A DNA stretch of 64,000 bases from Geobacteraceae bacterium (GTDB taxonomy: Bacteria > Desulfobacterota > Desulfuromonadia > Geobacterales > Pseudopelobacteraceae): NCBI GenBank assembly GCA_013336525.1, contig JAAXTM010000009.1, positions 1-64,000 on the forward strand, in the 5' to 3' direction. The notes under the pieces were generated by a model, which was given only the letters and a program-made list of their open reading frames with translations, did not search any database and was not told where the DNA came from. Shown piece by piece: positions 31,367 through 40,347 of the stretch (within the stretch, counting starts at the first letter, position 1; each line of letters opens with the position of its first letter). The position numbers were made by a program, and so were the translations under genes.

Positions 31367-31600
31367 TCACTTATTAGATTCCATTTTCAAGGAGTATTCC
31401 GATCCTACCTGCCCTCGGAGTAATGTTAGCAAACTATGTTTTCTACTTTCAGGCGGAATATCTGCGATAATAATCGCCCCCCTTTTAAACTGTACCACTT
31501 GTTCAGGTGCATCGGAGCGCAACAGACTCCTGCATTCGGTCACACTCAGGCGGAGTATCTTCCATAATTCAAAACCTCCAAACCAGATTTGCTTCCTACT
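31367..31600 (-). pseudogene. Decayed or unstarted reading frame, unknown
   Basis: On the minus strand 77 codons are open between an in-frame TGA at 31601-31603 and the stop at 31367-31369. The reading looks protein-like (QVVQFKRGAIIIADIPPE and SLLTLLRGQVGSEYSLK) but has no ATG except six codons from its end and no ribosome-binding site. It may be the back part of a gene whose front is broken by the upstream stop. No family recognised; it fills part of the 600-base gap between 31296 and 31899. Confidence 0.3.
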
Positions 31601-31691
31601 TCATGATTGAAATATACCACTCCCAAAGCAAAAAAACAGTCTGTTTAATTTTTTTTTTAGGGAGTATAATTCGAAAGTTGGATCTTTTGAG

Positions 31692-31808
31692 CTATTGGAT
31701 GCTAGTTGCTTTGGGTTGTTCAATCTCCAATATTACTTGCCCGCAATCACTTGAACCTCCCCAGAAATTCTCAAAACTTTCAGCATCTTGAAATATTTTG
31801 CAGCTCAT
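31692..31808 (-). CDS. Possible 38-residue ORF, unknown
   Basis: ATG at 31808 to TAG at 31692. The peptide starts MSCKIFQDAE and contains the stretch FWGGSSDCGQVILEIE. No clear Shine-Dalgarno is visible. It may be the front remnant of the same broken gene as the frame at 31367-31600: both have an aromatic-glycine-glycine segment (FWGGS and WFGGF), about 90 bases of A/T-rich sequence lie between them. The remainder of this gap, out to 31899, shows nothing else I can name. Confidence 0.25.
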   Translation of the reverse strand: MSCKIFQDAESFENFWGGSSDCGQVILEIEQPKATSIQ

Positions 31809-31899
31809 TGTTACGATTATGTAAATAGCTTGCTGCAGGTATTGCAAAACTCTTAATGAGGTTTATACTTTATCCACAGTCATCTTCTGTGGAGGGTCC

Positions 31900-32415
31900 A
31901 TGGTTTTATACATTATGCGGCATGCTGAAGCGGTAGAGGGCAGTGATGTTTTGAAGGATGAGTGGCGCTTCCTGACTGAAAACGGAAGGCTGTCGGCTAA
32001 AAATACGAGCTCTTTGATTGCCAGGTACGGCCCCAAGCCAAGGTTGATTATTTCCAGCCCCCTGACCCGTGCGGTACAGACAGCTGAAATAATAGCTGAA
32101 AAAGCGTGCCGCAAAAACGTGGTTGCAGCAAGCGGGTTTCTGCTCCCGGGGGCTGATATTAGTGAGCTGGCCGAGCATCTTAAGAGTTGCAAGGATTCCA
32201 AGCGTGTTATGCTGGTTGGGCACGAACCGCAGCTTGGTACATTGGTTACCGCTTTGCTTGGCTGCGAGGATGGTACTGTCTATCTGAAAAAAGGAGCTTG
32301 TGTGGCTTTAAAATTCGATCCAGACAAGATTGACAGGCCAGCCTGTTTTCTCTGGTACCTGCCCCCCGGCAAGAAAAGGACCACATCTCTGAAAAAAGCA
32401 TTTCCACAGCGGTAG
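31900..32415 (+). CDS. sixA: Phosphohistidine phosphatase SixA family
   Basis: Histidine-phosphatase superfamily protein that removes phosphate from phosphohistidine proteins. The 171-aa product opens with the catalytic YIMRHAEA (the RHG-type histidine), has the arginine of ISSPLTRAVQTAEI and the second catalytic histidine in VGHEPQLG near residue 107, all typical of SixA. GGAGG stands a few bases before the ATG. It leads a three-gene set with a CHAD protein and an exopolyphosphatase-like protein, so its real substrate could be connected with polyphosphate. Confidence 0.87.
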   Translation: MVLYIMRHAEAVEGSDVLKDEWRFLTENGRLSAKNTSSLIARYGPKPRLIISSPLTRAVQTAEIIAEKACRKNVVAASGFLLPGADISELAEHLKSCKDSKRVMLVGHEPQLGTLVTALLGCEDGTVYLKKGACVALKFDPDKIDRPACFLWYLPPGKKRTTSLKKAFPQR

Positions 32416-32424
32416 CCCGAACTT

Positions 32425-33297
32425 ATGATGCCAAAACCCGTACTGTTATGGCCTGATCCGGCAACCATCATAGAACAATTCAGAGGAGTATTCTTTGCTC
32501 ATTGGGAAGAGTTGCTTCGATTACGGCGTGTTGCCATCAGAACCTCCGGCCAGGATGATATCCATGACTTGAGAGTTGCCTCGCGCCGTTTCAGGGCTGC
32601 TTTGGAACTGTTTTATCCATTTACGCCAAAAGGTCAAAAAACAGAGCTAAGAAAAAGTATCCGTGGTCTTACGAGAATTTTGGGAGGTCTGCGCAATATA
32701 GACGAGGCGTTGATTTTCTTTCAGTCGAGAGCCAGAGTTGATGCTTCAGCCGACAAAAAATTTATTTTCACTCTGTCTGAAATGCGTGCCAGGGAATTGA
32801 AGCTGATAGATAAAGCGCTCATTGCCTTCGACCACACTCAGCTTGACCGGATAGTGCGTGAAATGGTTGCGGGGTTGAATGAGGATTCCATCAGAAAGCG
32901 GAACGGCACCTCTCTTCTGGCCTATTTTTCTGACGTTTCAATCAGACAGTACCTGCCGATACACCGGTTACTGGCCGGTTCAACCTCACCTGAACATCGC
33001 TTGGCACGTCACGCCCTGCGTATCGCCATCAAAAAATGGCGATATTTCTTTGAAATAATCTCACAAGTACTGGATCGTGATTACACTCATATTCAGGACT
33101 TGTTAAAGGAATATCAGACCCTTTTGGGGCAAATGAACGATATTGCCGTGTTCAGGGTGCTGATCAGTAAACTCAAATTACCCTCCAAAGAGCGTAAGTA
33201 CGTCAAGTCGATCCTTTTGTCAGAGGATGTGCTCTTACTGGAAAAATTTACCACGCTTATCGAGCGGAAACCGCTTGTTTATACATTCCTGATGTAA
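32425..33297 (+). CDS. CHAD-domain protein (polyphosphate-binding family)
   Basis: The 290-aa all-helical protein is a single CHAD domain with its two histidine/arginine-rich repeats: DIHDLRVASRRFRAAL near residue 43 and ARHALRIAIKKWRYFFEI near residue 193. CHAD proteins bind polyphosphate through these basic helices. It lies nine bases after sixA and eight bases before ppx/gppA, so the trio is one operon. No catalytic residues are expected; recruiting a partner to polyphosphate is the likely role, as inference. Confidence 0.9.
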   Translation: MMPKPVLLWPDPATIIEQFRGVFFAHWEELLRLRRVAIRTSGQDDIHDLRVASRRFRAALELFYPFTPKGQKTELRKSIRGLTRILGGLRNIDEALIFFQSRARVDASADKKFIFTLSEMRARELKLIDKALIAFDHTQLDRIVREMVAGLNEDSIRKRNGTSLLAYFSDVSIRQYLPIHRLLAGSTSPEHRLARHALRIAIKKWRYFFEIISQVLDRDYTHIQDLLKEYQTLLGQMNDIAVFRVLISKLKLPSKERKYVKSILLSEDVLLLEKFTTLIERKPLVYTFLM

Positions 33298-33305
33298 GAG
33301 GGCAC

Positions 33306-34832
33306 ATGAAAAAAAAGCGCATCGCTGCAATAGATATTGGTAGCAATTCCATCCGCTGCATCATTGCAGAAGCCTCTAAAGAGGGCACGTACAAGATTCT
33401 TGATGATGAGAAGGCAACAGTGCGGTTAGGGGAAAAGCTGGCTGTGACCGGGGTTATCTCTACGGAAGCTTCGAGCCGCGCTCTTGAAGCTATCCAACGT
33501 TTTCAAAAACTTGTAGTCGGTCTGAATGTTGAAGCGGTTGAGGCAGTTGCCACCAGTGCAATTCGAAGCGCAACCAACGGCAAGGAACTGGTTTCAATGC
33601 TCTCGAAAGAGCTGGGATATGAGATCAAGGTAATCTCCGGCGAAGAAGAAGCTGAACTGACAGCCGCTTCCGCTCTGGCCAACTTTGATATGTACGGGAA
33701 ACGCTATGCAATGGTTGATATTGGCGGGGGGAGTGTCGAGATTGTTACTGCATACGGAAACCACGTAGAAGAATTTTATTCCCTTGAGCTTGGCGCGGTT
33801 GTCATGACCGACCGATTTTTAATTAGCGATCCTACAGATGAGGACGAACTTCGAAAATTACAACGCCATATAAGAGAAAACCTCAAACGTATCTTTACCG
33901 GCAAAAGAATATCGGTTGATTCATTTATCGGTTCTGGTGGAACTATGACAGCGATCGGCTGCATGGCCATGCAGATGCGCAAGGATAACTACGTCTCCAT
34001 TCATGGATCAGAGGTGCTTCGTGCAGAAGTTGTTCATCTGCTTGCTATGCTGACCCATAAGGATATCAAGGGGCGTCGGACAATACCCGGGCTCAATCAG
34101 GATCGGGCTGATATTATTGTAGCGGGTGTGGTTTTAGTCGATGAACTTATGCGTTTTTTTGATGCCAATCGGGTGCTGGTCAATGAACGGGGTATTCGCG
34201 AGGGGCTGCTTATAAGGGCAATGAAGAAACTTGGGCTCGCCGCCGGAAACAGCGCTTCGCCGACGTGGAAGGATTCTGTCAAGGGGTTTGCTGTTTCATG
34301 TCACGTTGACGAGCAGCATGCTACACACGTAGCTGGAATGGCCCTCTCGATTTTTGATGCCCTGGCACTTCCATTCGAGTTAAAGGCAACAGATAAAAAG
34401 CTTCTTGAGGCCGCATCCATACTTCATGATAGCGGGTATTTCATCAGCTACGGCAGCCATCACAAACACTCATATCATCTCATCCGTCATGCAGAACTAT
34501 TCGGCTTCACTCCCCGCGAAAGAGAATTAATTGCACAGATTGCTCGCTACCATCGTAAATCACTCCCAAAACGAAAACATGATGCCTTCCAGAGCCTGAA
34601 GGAAAAGGATCAAGTGACAGTGGCACGCCTTGGTGGTATTCTTCGTCTGGCCGATGGGCTTGATCGCCGCAGGAATGGTTTGGTGCAAAACGTTTCCTGC
34701 CTGTTTGGCGGCACAACAATGACAATTTACCTGACTGCTACGGAAGATGTCTCGGTAGAAATTTTTGGCGCTAATGCAAAGAAAAACCTGTTTGAAAAGG
34801 CTTTCGGCTGCTCTGTTGTCTTTGCTACATAA
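33306..34832 (+). CDS. Ppx/GppA exopolyphosphatase family protein
   Basis: Removes terminal phosphate from polyphosphate or pppGpp. The 508-aa protein has the actin-like ATPase-fold motifs IDIGSNSIRCIIAE (residue 9), ISGEEEAELTAASAL (near 112) and VDIGGGSVEIV (near 138), then a C-terminal HD-like helical domain with LHDSGYFISYGSHHKHSYHL (near 374). The catalytic glutamate region is intact. Ppx and GppA cannot be separated from sequence alone; the CHAD neighbour favours polyphosphate. Confidence 0.9.
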   Translation: MKKKRIAAIDIGSNSIRCIIAEASKEGTYKILDDEKATVRLGEKLAVTGVISTEASSRALEAIQRFQKLVVGLNVEAVEAVATSAIRSATNGKELVSMLSKELGYEIKVISGEEEAELTAASALANFDMYGKRYAMVDIGGGSVEIVTAYGNHVEEFYSLELGAVVMTDRFLISDPTDEDELRKLQRHIRENLKRIFTGKRISVDSFIGSGGTMTAIGCMAMQMRKDNYVSIHGSEVLRAEVVHLLAMLTHKDIKGRRTIPGLNQDRADIIVAGVVLVDELMRFFDANRVLVNERGIREGLLIRAMKKLGLAAGNSASPTWKDSVKGFAVSCHVDEQHATHVAGMALSIFDALALPFELKATDKKLLEAASILHDSGYFISYGSHHKHSYHLIRHAELFGFTPRERELIAQIARYHRKSLPKRKHDAFQSLKEKDQVTVARLGGILRLADGLDRRRNGLVQNVSCLFGGTTMTIYLTATEDVSVEIFGANAKKNLFEKAFGCSVVFAT

Positions 34833-34902
34833 CACTGTATAATCAGCAGTAACGGCTTTCTTCATTATAAATACCAGATCGCATGAATATCAGGAGAAGA
34901 GT

Positions 34903-35346
34903 ATGAAAATTTTCTGCATATTTATTGTTTCAGCAATATTTTTTGGGAGCTATTCGATCTGTTCGGCAAACCAGGCTCATGTCGGCATTGTTAAGTCGGC
35001 TGTAGGCGAGGTTATGGTTTTACGTAATAACTTAGCCATCAAGGCAGAAACTAACGCAAAGCTTCTTGAAGGTGATCTGATTCAAACTGGCCCTAATGGG
35101 AAAGTCGGGCTGATATTTGAAGATGACGCAGTCATATCAATGGGCCCCAATACCAAAATTGTAATTGAGAAATTTATGTTTCAACCGGCTGAAAAGAAGA
35201 TGTCTTTCATTGCCAGAATAATTCAAGGCACGGCATCCTTTCTGTCAGGCCAATTGGTAAAGCTGGCTCCGGACCTCGTACGTATCGAAACTCCATATGC
35301 AACTGTCGGAATGAGGGGCACGCATGTCCTGATTAAAGTTGATTGA
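34903..35346 (+). CDS. Secreted FecR-domain protein
   Basis: The 147-aa protein has a signal peptide (cleavage probably after CSA, near residue 23) and then only one FecR domain, with KLLEGDLIQTGPNGKVGLIF and DDAVISMGPNTKIVIE and the end TPYATVGMRGTHV. It lacks the cytoplasmic anti-sigma part of classical FecR, so it is a free periplasmic sensor or binding module. An OmpA-like lipoprotein and a CHASE2 kinase follow, an association seen in other proteobacteria. A Shine-Dalgarno AGGAGA precedes the start. Confidence 0.85.
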   Translation: MKIFCIFIVSAIFFGSYSICSANQAHVGIVKSAVGEVMVLRNNLAIKAETNAKLLEGDLIQTGPNGKVGLIFEDDAVISMGPNTKIVIEKFMFQPAEKKMSFIARIIQGTASFLSGQLVKLAPDLVRIETPYATVGMRGTHVLIKVD

Positions 35347-35403
35347 GGAGAGTAAAGGCTTGATCCTGGTTATTAAAAGTAAAGGTTACTGCGGGGGTTT
35401 TTT

Positions 35404-36000
35404 ATGCACACATTGCTACGGCTGGCCTTTTCGTTAGTTCTAATTGTGTTGCTTAACGGGTGTGCGAAGAAAACTATGGTTGCATTAGTCCCCGACCCTG
35501 ATGGAAAGACTGGCCGCATCACCGTTGCAAATCAGGCTGGAAGCACCGCGATTGAGTCCCCTTACAACGTCGCAATCATAAGCGACAAGAATAAACAGAG
35601 TCCCCCGGTTCATATGGGAAAAGAAGCCATAGAGTCGATATTTTCAGATGCTCTCTCCATCCAACCTAAACGTCCAATCCATTTCATCCTCTATTTTGAA
35701 AAAGATATCGTGCTGACATCCGATTCAATTAAACTTATGACAGATATACTCACGGCCATTAAAGAACAAGGCGCGACAGACATAAGTGTTGTCGGACATG
35801 CTGATACGGTAGGCAGCAAGGAACTTAACTTCACACTTTCAAAAAACAGGGCAGATTCCATCAGAGATTGGCTTGTGGAAAAGGGAATTAATCTGTCATA
35901 TATAAATACAACTTCTCACGGGAAAGAAAACCCACTTATAAAAACCGAAGACAATGTGAATGAACCCAGAAATCGCAGGGTTGAGGTTGTCATAAGATAG
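35404..36000 (+). CDS. OmpA-like peptidoglycan-binding lipoprotein
   Basis: The 198-aa protein has a lipoprotein signal with lipobox LNGC near residue 22, a short beta-rich linker and a C-terminal OmpA domain (about 95-198) with SVVGHADTVGSKELN, LSKNRADSIRDWL and NEPRNRRVEVVI. It should be lipid-anchored in the outer membrane and bind peptidoglycan. It lies 57 bases after the FecR gene and 11 bases before the CHASE2 kinase. Confidence 0.9.
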   Translation: MHTLLRLAFSLVLIVLLNGCAKKTMVALVPDPDGKTGRITVANQAGSTAIESPYNVAIISDKNKQSPPVHMGKEAIESIFSDALSIQPKRPIHFILYFEKDIVLTSDSIKLMTDILTAIKEQGATDISVVGHADTVGSKELNFTLSKNRADSIRDWLVEKGINLSYINTTSHGKENPLIKTEDNVNEPRNRRVEVVIR

Positions 36001-36011
36001 CGAGTGTTATT

Positions 36012-38933
36012 TTGAAACTACCGACTCCTTTTGGCCTCATGAAAACATTAACCAAGTCGATTCTTCTCCTTGGGCTCGCCGTTAGTTCTGTAATTATTGC
36101 GGCCTATCTTGTCCACCCCGCCTTTATCAATACAATTAACAACAAAACAACTGATGCCGTCATGGCATTTTCACCTTCTAATCCGGCTACTTCTTCTGTC
36201 GAGATTGTAGACATAGACGAAAAGAGCCTGGCCACATATGGTCAATGGCCTTGGCCCCGGTTTCGGTTGGCAAGCCTGCTCCAAAAAGTCAGTGAGTCAG
36301 GAGCCGCAAGTATCTCGTTGGATATTCTTCTGGCAGAACCTGACAGGACTTCACCCAGTAATTGGCAATCAACTATTGGTAGTGAGCTCGGTTATCATAT
36401 CGATATTTCGAAGGTTCCGGCAAACGCCCGTGACCATGACCGGTACCTGGCCGATACGCTGGCGCTTGGGACATTTATTCTTGGCTATGAGTTTCTCTTT
36501 GGTGACGTCACTCACGTGGCTCAAGCGTGCCGGTTACACCCGCTCAATGTAGTTTGGATGAATAATTCAGATGCAATGCAGGCACAAGCAGATATATATA
36601 AGGCTCATAACGTTGTATGCAATTTGCCGATGTTCTCTAATGCGGTTCCCAACTCAGGCTTTTTAAATGCCGTTCCTGATCCGGATGGGGTCTTGCGCCG
36701 TGTTCCCCTGCTGATCCAATTCAAGGATCGCCTATATCCTTCATTTGCCCTTGCAACGCTCATGCAATCTAAAAAAAGCACCCAAGTACATATTGTACAG
36801 AATAAAAATGGCATTCTGGATCTTGTCGTGGATAAAGCCGCCATTCCAATCGACAAGCTAGGTAACATGCGTATCAATTTCAGTAGACGGACAGGCGCTG
36901 CACAACGGATTTCAGCCGGTGACATCCTTGAGGGTTTGGTCCCGCCGGATGGTCTTAAAGGTAAAATTGTACTGATAGGATCTTCTGCTGCCGGTTTGAC
37001 GCAGATGTATCAGACGCCAGGCCAGCCGGTCTGTACGCATGTGGGTGTGCATGCTCAAATCCTGGAAAACATGGTGTCAGGTCAATTTGTCATCCGCCCC
37101 CAGGAATTCCTCGTATGGGAAGCCATATTGGGACTGATTATTACGGTGATGTTATGTTTTTCTATTGTCAAAATGGGGATTGTTGGAAGTGCTGCAACAG
37201 GGGTGGCATCTCTTTTGGGCATGTGGGTGGGAATGGGGGCGATTTTTCAGGCTAATGGATATTTGTTTTCGCCATTATTGCCAAGTGTACTTATCCTGTT
37301 GAATTATGCCATCTTGACAATTTATAAAACCAGGCAAAAGCATCGCGAAGCAACTGTGCTGGTCGAAGATTCCCTGCTTTTGCTAAGGTGTGGTGAACAG
37401 AATCTGAATTCCATTATTAAGACGGTTCCGGATATTATTTTTCGCTTGGACGGTGCTGGAAGGATAACCTTCATAAGCCCGGCAATAACAAAATATACGG
37501 ACCATCCAGACCAGTTGCTTGGACAGCCCGTTTTCAATCTGGTGGTGCCAGATGACCTGCAAAAGGCCCAATACAGACTTAATGAAAAGAGAACGGGGGA
37601 GCGTGCAACACATAGCCTGGAGATCCGCTTGCTTTTAGCACCCAAACAGGATGGCACGACTGACAGCAGCGGGTATTTCAGCGTTTCCGCAGAGGGCATA
37701 TACAATAGCGATAATCATGGTACAATAGAATTCATAGGAACTCAGGGGATTATTAGAGATATTTCCGAGCAGAAAAAGCTTGAAAATAGACTTATGCACG
37801 CGCAGAAAATGGAAGCCATCGGTAACCTCGCTGCAGGGGTTGCCCATGATTTGAACAATATCCTCACCGGTCTGGTCAGTTATCCTGACCTCCTCTTGTT
37901 GGAACTTCCAAAAGACAGCCCATTGCGTAAAAGAGTGCTCGCAATCCAGCAGTCAGGTCAAAAAGCTGCTGCGATTGTCCAGGATCTTCTGACGTTTGCT
38001 CGCCGAGGTGTTGCCATAAGCGAAGTTGTTAATGTAAATGCAATTATTGCTGAATATCTTGCGGCGCCTGAATATATAGACAGTCAAAAAGCCCATCCCA
38101 ATATATCTGTTTTGACAGATTTTTCGGCAGAACTCATGAACATCAAGGGGTCAAAGGTACACCTGTCCAAGGTCATCATGAACACCTTTAATAATGCCGC
38201 CGAAGCAATGCCATCGGGCGGGAGTATCCGGATATCGACTTTCAATAAATATTTGGATGTACCTTTAAATGCGTATGAAGAGATCCCGGAAGGAGAATAT
38301 GTCTGCTTCAGAATTGTCGATGAAGGTGTCGGCATCGGCCCCGATGATATTAAAAAAATATTCGAGCCGTTTTATACCAATAAGTCGATGAAAAGGAGCG
38401 GTTCCGGACTTGGCATGACAATAATATGGGCTACTATAAAAGACCATGCCGGCTTTATCGATATTCAAAGCAAGGAAGGCGAGGGTACTCAATTTACCAT
38501 GTACCTGCCTGCTACCCGTGAAATTTCTGATAATAATGGGCACAAAATGGTACTCGAAGATTATCTCGGTAAAGAAAATATTCTGATCGTGGATGATATA
38601 CCCGAACAGATAGAGATCGCATCAAAAATGCTTACCAAACTCGGTTATACTGTTTTTTCGGCACGCAGCGGTGAAGCAGCTGTTGATTTTATGGAGAAAC
38701 AGGGGGCGGACCTGATTGTTCTCGACATGATAATGCCGGGTGGTATAGATGGGCTTGAAACATATAAACGTATAATCTCAATTCATCCCAATCAGAAAGC
38801 AATCATTGCTAGCGGCTACTCCGAAACGGAAAGGGTTAAAATGCTCCGGGAACTCGGCGTCGAGACCTACATCCAAAAACCTTATACGCTGGAAAAGATC
38901 GGCATAGCTGTCAGAATGGAGTTAGACCGATAA
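36012..38933 (+). CDS. CHASE2 hybrid histidine kinase: CHASE2-PAS-HisKA-ATPase-REC
   Basis: The 973-aa membrane kinase has a first helix (about 15-35), a periplasmic CHASE2 domain (about 40-355, with VEIVDIDEKSLATYGQWPWPR and the LKGKIVLIGSSAAGL block), a cluster of three helices (about 370-440), a PAS domain (about 465-590), a kinase core with phospho-acceptor GVAHDLNNI, ATPase N-box NTFNNAAEAM and GSGLGMT, and a C-terminal receiver with the aspartate in LIVLDMIMPGG. The start is TTG at 36012 or ATG at 36039; neither has a convincing ribosome-binding site. Together with the FecR and OmpA-like genes it forms a cell-envelope sensing unit; no separate output regulator is adjacent. Confidence 0.9.
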   Translation: MKLPTPFGLMKTLTKSILLLGLAVSSVIIAAYLVHPAFINTINNKTTDAVMAFSPSNPATSSVEIVDIDEKSLATYGQWPWPRFRLASLLQKVSESGAASISLDILLAEPDRTSPSNWQSTIGSELGYHIDISKVPANARDHDRYLADTLALGTFILGYEFLFGDVTHVAQACRLHPLNVVWMNNSDAMQAQADIYKAHNVVCNLPMFSNAVPNSGFLNAVPDPDGVLRRVPLLIQFKDRLYPSFALATLMQSKKSTQVHIVQNKNGILDLVVDKAAIPIDKLGNMRINFSRRTGAAQRISAGDILEGLVPPDGLKGKIVLIGSSAAGLTQMYQTPGQPVCTHVGVHAQILENMVSGQFVIRPQEFLVWEAILGLIITVMLCFSIVKMGIVGSAATGVASLLGMWVGMGAIFQANGYLFSPLLPSVLILLNYAILTIYKTRQKHREATVLVEDSLLLLRCGEQNLNSIIKTVPDIIFRLDGAGRITFISPAITKYTDHPDQLLGQPVFNLVVPDDLQKAQYRLNEKRTGERATHSLEIRLLLAPKQDGTTDSSGYFSVSAEGIYNSDNHGTIEFIGTQGIIRDISEQKKLENRLMHAQKMEAIGNLAAGVAHDLNNILTGLVSYPDLLLLELPKDSPLRKRVLAIQQSGQKAAAIVQDLLTFARRGVAISEVVNVNAIIAEYLAAPEYIDSQKAHPNISVLTDFSAELMNIKGSKVHLSKVIMNTFNNAAEAMPSGGSIRISTFNKYLDVPLNAYEEIPEGEYVCFRIVDEGVGIGPDDIKKIFEPFYTNKSMKRSGSGLGMTIIWATIKDHAGFIDIQSKEGEGTQFTMYLPATREISDNNGHKMVLEDYLGKENILIVDDIPEQIEIASKMLTKLGYTVFSARSGEAAVDFMEKQGADLIVLDMIMPGGIDGLETYKRIISIHPNQKAIIASGYSETERVKMLRELGVETYIQKPYTLEKIGIAVRMELDR

Positions 38934-39110
38934 AGAATGCTCCATCAATTCTCTTCTCGCTATTGAATTGACAGCAATTAATTCATGGTGATAACTTTCG
39001 ATCCTGAAGAAACCTGAAGCAGCAAATCACTTTCTAATAAACGAGGTGCAAGGTTTGCATAACGTTTTTTACTCTTGGAATATGCAATACATCTTCTTGA
39101 AAGGAATAGT

Positions 39111-40328
39111 ATGAAAAGAACCTGCCTTGCCTTTTTCGCCCTTGCCCTTACGGGTTGTGTGACCTCTCCGGAAATAACCGCCTGGAATATGGCGAAAGAG
39201 GTCAATACGTCGGCTGGGTATCAAAACTTTGTCAACCGATATCCCGATAGCGGCCATGTGGATGATGCCCGCAAGATGGTCGAAAAATCTAAAATGGAGC
39301 AAATCCTGAAGGTGGACACGGTGAGTGAGTGCGTCAGGGTCATGAAGACAAACCCGGATCAGAAGATCGCCGCCACTGTGGCAGACCAGGCCTTTAAAGC
39401 CAGTCATAAAGAGACCTCTGTTGCCGCACTTTACGAATTTCTCGCTTATTTTAAGGGGCACAGCGGAGTACCGACAGTCCGGAGCATGCTGGAGGAACTT
39501 GAATTTAAAGACGCAAGTGAGAGTGTCTCACCCGGAGCCATGGAATATTTCCTGCTTAGATATCCACAGTCACGCTTTACCACCGAAGGACAAAAGCTGT
39601 TTGCGGAAAAGAGCTATGAGCAGGCCAAAGGGTGGGCCAATCAGTTCGGTTTCAAGGCTTTCCTTCAGAGGTTTCCGGAAAGCCCCCGTGTGGCTGAGGT
39701 GCGGGGATGGATAAAGGCTGACATGCCACAGCAGGTGCCTCTGGATGCAAAAAAACAGCTTGAACAGTTCGTCGATAAAAGTCCGTGGCTGAAAAGATAC
39801 GGCTGCGCCCTTGCCCTGTCCGCTAAAATAGGGAAAAACCCTGGCGACATCGATTCCCTGAGGTATTCGCTTTACAACCTGGAAAAGGGTGGGGCATCCG
39901 GGGATCTCCCGGTAAGTTGTTCTTCTGTGTCCTTTACTGCCAGGCCCGGAGTCGGGAAAAATCTTGACGAAGCGCTCGGGATTATGGTGAGGGCAGAGGA
40001 GTTGAGGAAAGAGCTGGCGAACCAATGGAAGATTTATGGCCAGCGTGACGAGATGGCCAAAACTGCCGTCCGTGCGAGTTCGAAAGTCGCTGATGAACTG
40101 GAGTCCGCCGAACTTTCCGAGGACGTGTTGGGCAGCGGCCCCCTTGGCGGGTTGGATGTTGGCAGGGAAAAGGGCTCGGTGTCGGCACGGAAGGCTCTCG
40201 AGCGCTTTAAGGTAATGGAGAGCGCGGTCGCGAGGGACAGGGAGGATATAAAGCGCCTGCTTCTCGATACGGATGCCCTGTACAAGCCTCTGCAACGTTA
40301 CATTACCAATTGTCTGGCAGCAGAATAA
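39111..40328 (+). CDS. Lipoprotein with tetratricopeptide-like helical repeats, unknown function
   Basis: Not recognised. The 405-aa protein (ATG at 39111, preceded by AAGGAA) has a lipoprotein signal with lipobox LTGC near residue 17. The following 150 residues hold three or four degenerate helical repeats of the kind YQNFVNRYPDSGHVDDARKM and FLLRYPQSRF, found in beta-barrel assembly and other scaffold lipoproteins. The second half is a charged helical region without a known signature. It opens a run of eight genes for exported proteins, all plus strand, with gaps under 40 bases. Confidence 0.75.
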   Translation: MKRTCLAFFALALTGCVTSPEITAWNMAKEVNTSAGYQNFVNRYPDSGHVDDARKMVEKSKMEQILKVDTVSECVRVMKTNPDQKIAATVADQAFKASHKETSVAALYEFLAYFKGHSGVPTVRSMLEELEFKDASESVSPGAMEYFLLRYPQSRFTTEGQKLFAEKSYEQAKGWANQFGFKAFLQRFPESPRVAEVRGWIKADMPQQVPLDAKKQLEQFVDKSPWLKRYGCALALSAKIGKNPGDIDSLRYSLYNLEKGGASGDLPVSCSSVSFTARPGVGKNLDEALGIMVRAEELRKELANQWKIYGQRDEMAKTAVRASSKVADELESAELSEDVLGSGPLGGLDVGREKGSVSARKALERFKVMESAVARDREDIKRLLLDTDALYKPLQRYITNCLAAE

Positions 40329-40347
40329 TCCCCCGGGGAGGTAGACC

